Positions 61,318-64,000 of a stretch of 64,000 nt of DNA are shown here, one piece after another. The notes under the pieces are model-generated. The model made no database searches. It was given only the letters and a program-made list of their open reading frames with translations, and had not been told where the DNA came from. Made by a program: the position numbers and the translations under genes. Source of the DNA: Desulfallas sp. Bu1-1 (lineage in GTDB: Bacteria; Bacillota; Desulfotomaculia; Desulfotomaculales; Desulfallaceae). Within the stretch, counting starts at the first letter, position 1; every line of letters begins with the position of its first letter. Location of the stretch: the NCBI RefSeq assembly GCF_015594625.1, contig NZ_JADNRQ010000012.1, forward strand, positions 18,580-82,579, read 5' to 3'.

Positions 61318-62412
61318 ATGGTGAACAAAAAGCTTGTAGTTGTGGCCATGAGCGGCGGCGTGGACAGTTCTGTCACCGCCGCTCTTTTGCTTGAACAGGG
61401 TTATGAAGTAATGGGCGTCACCATGCAAATCTGGGACCCGGCGCAAACGGAAGTGGCCGGGGATTTTGTGGGCTGCTGCTCTCTTTCCGCCGTTGAAGAC
61501 GCCAGGTCTGTGGCCAACAAACTGGGAATACCCTATTATGTTTTGAATTTTTACGACCTTTTCCGGAAAGCGGTGGTGGAAGATTTCTGCCGGGAATACC
61601 TGCGGGGCAGGACGCCAAACCCGTGCGTGGTTTGCAACCGCAAGGTCAAGTTTGAGGCGCTGCTGAAAAAGGCTCTGGCGCTGGGTGCGGATTATGTGGC
61701 CACGGGGCATTACGCCCGGATCAACTACGAAGAAAACATCAACCGGTATACGGTAAAAAAGGCGCGCGACTCCCGCAAGGATCAGACCTACTTTTTGTAT
61801 ACCATGACCCAGGCCCAGCTAGCTCATACGCTGATGCCCCTCGGGTACTACACCAAGGACGAAGTGCGCCGCATGGCCGCCGAAAGGGGTTTGCGGGTGG
61901 CCGAGAAGCCGGAAAGCCAGGAAATATGTTTTGTAACCGACAATAATTACCGTAATTTTCTGCGCGAACACGCGGATGAGGAAATAAAACCGGGCCCGTT
62001 CCTGGATCTTGAGGGCAACGAGGTCGGCCGGCACGAGGGGATCGCCTTTTATACCATCGGCCAGCGGCGGGGGCTGGGGTTGGCCCTGGGGGAGCGGGTA
62101 TACGTGGTGGATATTGACCCCAAGCGCAACGCAGTAATCGTTGGACCCGAAGAGGCGCTGAACCGGAACAGCCTGGTGGCCGGCAACTTGAATTTCATCC
62201 TGGTGGAAAAATTGGAAGGTCCCGAAAGGGTCCAGGCCAAGATCAGGTATAACAGCAAACCTGCTTCCGCCACGGTAACTCCAATGCCGGACGGCCGGGT
62301 GCGGGTCGACTTTGACAGTCCCCAGCGGGCCATTACGCCGGGCCAGGCGGTAGTGTTCTACCAGGGCGATTACCTGTTAGGCGGCGGTACCATAGAAGGA
62401 TTTGCCGGGTAA
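61318..62412 (+). CDS. mnmA: tRNA-specific 2-thiouridylase MnmA
   Basis: 364 residues: the ATP pyrophosphatase loop SGGVDSSVTA, the CVVCNRKVKF segment with the nucleophilic cysteine, the second catalytic cysteine in ESQEICFVTDN, and a C-terminal beta-barrel domain. It inserts sulfur at U34 of Lys, Glu and Gln tRNAs. It starts 11 bases after iscU, so the desulfurase-scaffold-thiolase genes form a sulfur-transfer operon. Confidence 0.95.
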   Translation: MVNKKLVVVAMSGGVDSSVTAALLLEQGYEVMGVTMQIWDPAQTEVAGDFVGCCSLSAVEDARSVANKLGIPYYVLNFYDLFRKAVVEDFCREYLRGRTPNPCVVCNRKVKFEALLKKALALGADYVATGHYARINYEENINRYTVKKARDSRKDQTYFLYTMTQAQLAHTLMPLGYYTKDEVRRMAAERGLRVAEKPESQEICFVTDNNYRNFLREHADEEIKPGPFLDLEGNEVGRHEGIAFYTIGQRRGLGLALGERVYVVDIDPKRNAVIVGPEEALNRNSLVAGNLNFILVEKLEGPERVQAKIRYNSKPASATVTPMPDGRVRVDFDSPQRAITPGQAVVFYQGDYLLGGGTIEGFAG

Positions 62413-62441
62413 CCAAAACTTAATCTGCCCTGGTTCTTATG

Positions 62442-62478
62442 AAAGTCCGGTGAAAATTTCCTTTCTCCGGGCTTTTTT
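62442..62478 (+). terminator. Rho-independent terminator after mnmA
   Basis: AAAGTCCGG pairs with CCGGGCTTT (one wobble), followed by six T. Confidence 0.8.
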
Positions 62479-62619
62479 GCTTGAGCCGCCAACCATTTTT
62501 AAAGTAGATGCGCCGGTAGAGCCGGAGTTTTAAAAAATTTCCCGAATCAACGGACATACCCGGCAACCCGGGTGATATAATTAACTTAACACGCTATGTA
62601 AAACACGGGAGATATTAAA

Positions 62620-63459
62620 ATGGGAGAAGAACGCAGTGCAGGACAAATGAATGGTAACGGGGAAAAACAGCGCCTGGCGGGGATTAAAAAAGGACTTGTT
62701 TCTACAGGCATTATTGCCATAATACTTAACTTTTTAAAACCGGCGCTTATATTTTTAAAACCGTTGGCTGCCTTATTAAAATTATCTAAATTTGGCGGGA
62801 CACTCGTATCCATGGTGGTTACAGTGGCCGTTTATGCCATGATTTGGGGGTGGTGGTTTGCCCTGGGTTTTGTCATCCTGATTTTTATTCATGAAAACGG
62901 CCATATGTATGCCGCCAAAATGATCGGTCTGCCGGTTTCCAGGCCGGTTTTCATCCCCTTTGTCGGTGCTTTTATCGCCATGAAAGAAATTCCCAAAAAC
63001 GCGAAGGAGGAGGCTTTAATCGGGTACGGGGGACCACTGGCAGGAACCGCCGGAGCTCTGGCGTGTGCGGCTATTTACTCTTTAACTGGCAACCCCTTCT
63101 GGTTGGCCTTGAGTTATCTTGGATTCTTTTTAAACCTGTTCAATTTAATGCCCCTGGGTTTCCTGGACGGGGGACGGGTGGCCAGCGCCGTCTCTTGCTG
63201 GCTATGGATTCCGGGTGCCGTGATCCTGACTTACATGGCTGTGAAATATACCAATCCGGTTATCTTTTTCGTATTGATTTTGGGTGTTATCCAGGCTTAT
63301 AAAGTATTCAAACATAGAAATGAGCCGGAAATGATTAACTACTATCAAATCGAACCGGAGTTCAGATTTAAAATGGGCCTGGCTTATTTATTTTTGTTAT
63401 CGGTTACCGGCGTTGGCATGGGATACTCACATTCTCTGCTTGGTAATGTCCAAATATAA
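62620..63459 (+). CDS. Site-2 protease family protein (M50 metalloprotease)
   Basis: 279 residues with about six membrane segments. The zinc motif HENGH (His91, Glu92, His95) and Asp183 in NLMPLGFLDGG match the S2P/FtsH-independent M50 family. It would cut a membrane-embedded substrate, for example an anti-sigma factor, but none is encoded nearby and no PDZ domain is visible. The ribosome site is weak (GGGAGAT). It stands alone between the mnmA terminator and the rrn operon. Confidence 0.9.
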   Translation: MGEERSAGQMNGNGEKQRLAGIKKGLVSTGIIAIILNFLKPALIFLKPLAALLKLSKFGGTLVSMVVTVAVYAMIWGWWFALGFVILIFIHENGHMYAAKMIGLPVSRPVFIPFVGAFIAMKEIPKNAKEEALIGYGGPLAGTAGALACAAIYSLTGNPFWLALSYLGFFLNLFNLMPLGFLDGGRVASAVSCWLWIPGAVILTYMAVKYTNPVIFFVLILGVIQAYKVFKHRNEPEMINYYQIEPEFRFKMGLAYLFLLSVTGVGMGYSHSLLGNVQI

Positions 63460-63640
63460 TGATTCATTATTAGCCGGTTTAAAATGCTTTTTAATCTCAC
63501 GAACAGGCTGTCCGGTAAACCTTTTGCGCAAAGTGGTGATATTTTTTTCCGGTATGGTACAAAATACATATTGCAAAACTAGTTATAAAGTGATATATTA
63601 ATAACCGTCGCTGCGATGCGGCGTCGAAAAAAGGCAATAA

Positions 63641-63674
63641 TGGTGGTTAGTGGTTAGTGGTTAGTGGTTAGTAG
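63641..63674 (+). repeat. Tandem heptamer repeat (TGGTTAG x4)
   Basis: Four perfect TGGTTAG units (63644-63671) flanked by TGGTGG-like and TAGTAGAAAG sequence. The same units and flanks appear in the 16S gene about 310 bases downstream. Confidence 0.85.
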
Positions 63675-63699
63675 AAAGCCGGGCACCAGAAATTGCCGG

Positions 63700-63729
63700 T
63701 TGACACAAAGCAACAAAAAATGATAAAAT
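63700..63729 (+). promoter_or_regulatory. Promoter of the rrn operon
   Basis: TTGACA, 18-base spacer, TAAAAT, 150-180 bases before the 16S gene. Confidence 0.7.
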
Positions 63730-63882
63730 AAAATTCCGGTCAGCGGACCGGGTAAAACGATCCTTGAAAACTAAACAGTGTGAGAGATGGAAAAAAACCT
63801 CGTCAAAAGCCAAGAGCTTAAAGAGCGAGAGTAATTCCAAAAGCGAGCAAAGAGATTAAACTCTTTATATAAGCTTAAAAAA

Positions 63883-64000
63883 TATATGGAGAGTTTGATC
63901 CTGGCTCAGGACGAACGCTGGCGGCGTGCTTAACACATGCAAGTCGAGCGATTTGGTGGTGGGTCGTTAGTGGTTAGTGGTTGGAGTAGAAGGAATTCGC
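63883..64000 (+). rRNA. rrs: 16S rRNA, 5' end (continues beyond the window)
   Basis: AGAGTTTGATCCTGGCTCAG, the classical 27F primer site, starts at 63890, so the mature 5' end is near 63883. Conserved text continues to CAAGTCGAGCG (63940-63950). From 63951 the first variable region begins and holds heptamer repeat units, described separately. Only about 118 bases are in the window. Confidence 0.97.
63953..63992 (+). repeat. Heptamer repeat inside the 16S V1 region
   Basis: TGGTGG, then CGTTAG, TGGTTAG, TGGTTGG and AGTAGAAG: the same unit and flanks as the repeat at 63641-63674. It sits where helix 6 of 16S rRNA is expected. Confidence 0.75.

Larger units (their letters stand above)
63460..63882 (+). 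other. Upstream region and leader of the rrn operon
   Basis: No gene is seen in this 423-base stretch. It contains a four-unit heptamer repeat, a promoter (TTGACA-N18-TAAAAT), a CCGGTC/GACCGG hairpin at 63735-63750, and a leader with the typical CCTTGAAAACTAAACA antiterminator-like sequence and an AAAGAG/CTCTTT hairpin before the mature 16S end. Confidence 0.75.

Noticed and set aside
63641..63674. CRISPR array
   Set aside because: The units are seven bases long with no spacers, and no cas gene is present.

Overview
The window looks like a chromosomal segment of a strictly anaerobic Firmicute of the Desulfotomaculum/Pelotomaculum (Peptococcaceae) kind. This is inferred from three things: the housekeeping order recJ-relA-dtd ... 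hisS-aspS-6S RNA-tcdA ... rarA-rrf2-nifS-iscU-mnmA, which is the Gram-positive order; many oxygen-sensitive Fe-S and radical-type CoA enzymes; and a 16S rRNA gene carrying a repeat-derived insertion in its first variable region, a trait I recall from some Desulfotomaculum species. No species is claimed.

The left two thirds (1-43.5 kb) is a catabolic island built around CoA esters. 1-4.0 kb: the end of a DctP receptor gene, dctQ, dctM and a two-subunit glutaconate-type CoA-transferase, closed by a terminator. 4.4-14.7 kb: a large operon behind a -24/-12 (sigma-54) promoter with two acyl-CoA dehydrogenases, a family I CoA-transferase, 3-hydroxyacyl-CoA dehydrogenase, two thiolases, a crotonase, and an HMG-CoA-synthase-like protein with a DUF35 Zn-ribbon/OB protein. 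14.8-22.2 kb: a second 3-hydroxyacyl-CoA dehydrogenase and an unidentified permease/hydrolase pair transcribed divergently from two sigma-54 promoters; then a decayed acyl-CoA ligase, a 4-hydroxybutyryl-CoA dehydratase homologue, an FrhB-like flavo-Fe-S protein and a LUD-ferredoxin protein. 22.2-29.1 kb (minus strand): two TAXI receptors around one fused TRAP permease, a D-2-hydroxyacid dehydrogenase and an IlvD-type dehydratase. 29.5-31.5 kb: a CBS-PAS sigma-54 activator. 31.7-41.2 kb: SDR, a LutB-LutA-like fusion, indolepyruvate-type ferredoxin oxidoreductase IorAB, a LarA-like protein, a beta-keto acid cleavage enzyme and a PrpR-type sigma-54 activator. 41.3-43.5 kb: two MaoC-type proteins and a DUF362 protein behind another sigma-54 promoter.

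Seven -24/-12 promoter candidates, two sigma-54 activators and several inverted repeats at possible activator sites suggest that the island is a sigma-54-controlled regulon for importing and oxidising organic acids. The proposed division of labour is: TRAP systems import, CoA-transferases activate, beta-oxidation-type enzymes degrade, and LUD/IOR/FrhB proteins pass electrons. The substrates cannot be read from the sequence.

The right third (43.6-64 kb) is conserved housekeeping: recJ, relA, dtd, two tandem metallo-beta-lactamase hydrolases, an acyl-CoA synthetase, a DUF896 protein, hisS, aspS, 6S RNA, tcdA, trxA, rarA, an IscR-like regulator, nifS, iscU, mnmA and a site-2 protease. It ends in the start of an rrn operon. 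Heptameric repeats (GGTTAGT and GGTCGTC types) sit in three intergenic gaps and inside the 16S gene.
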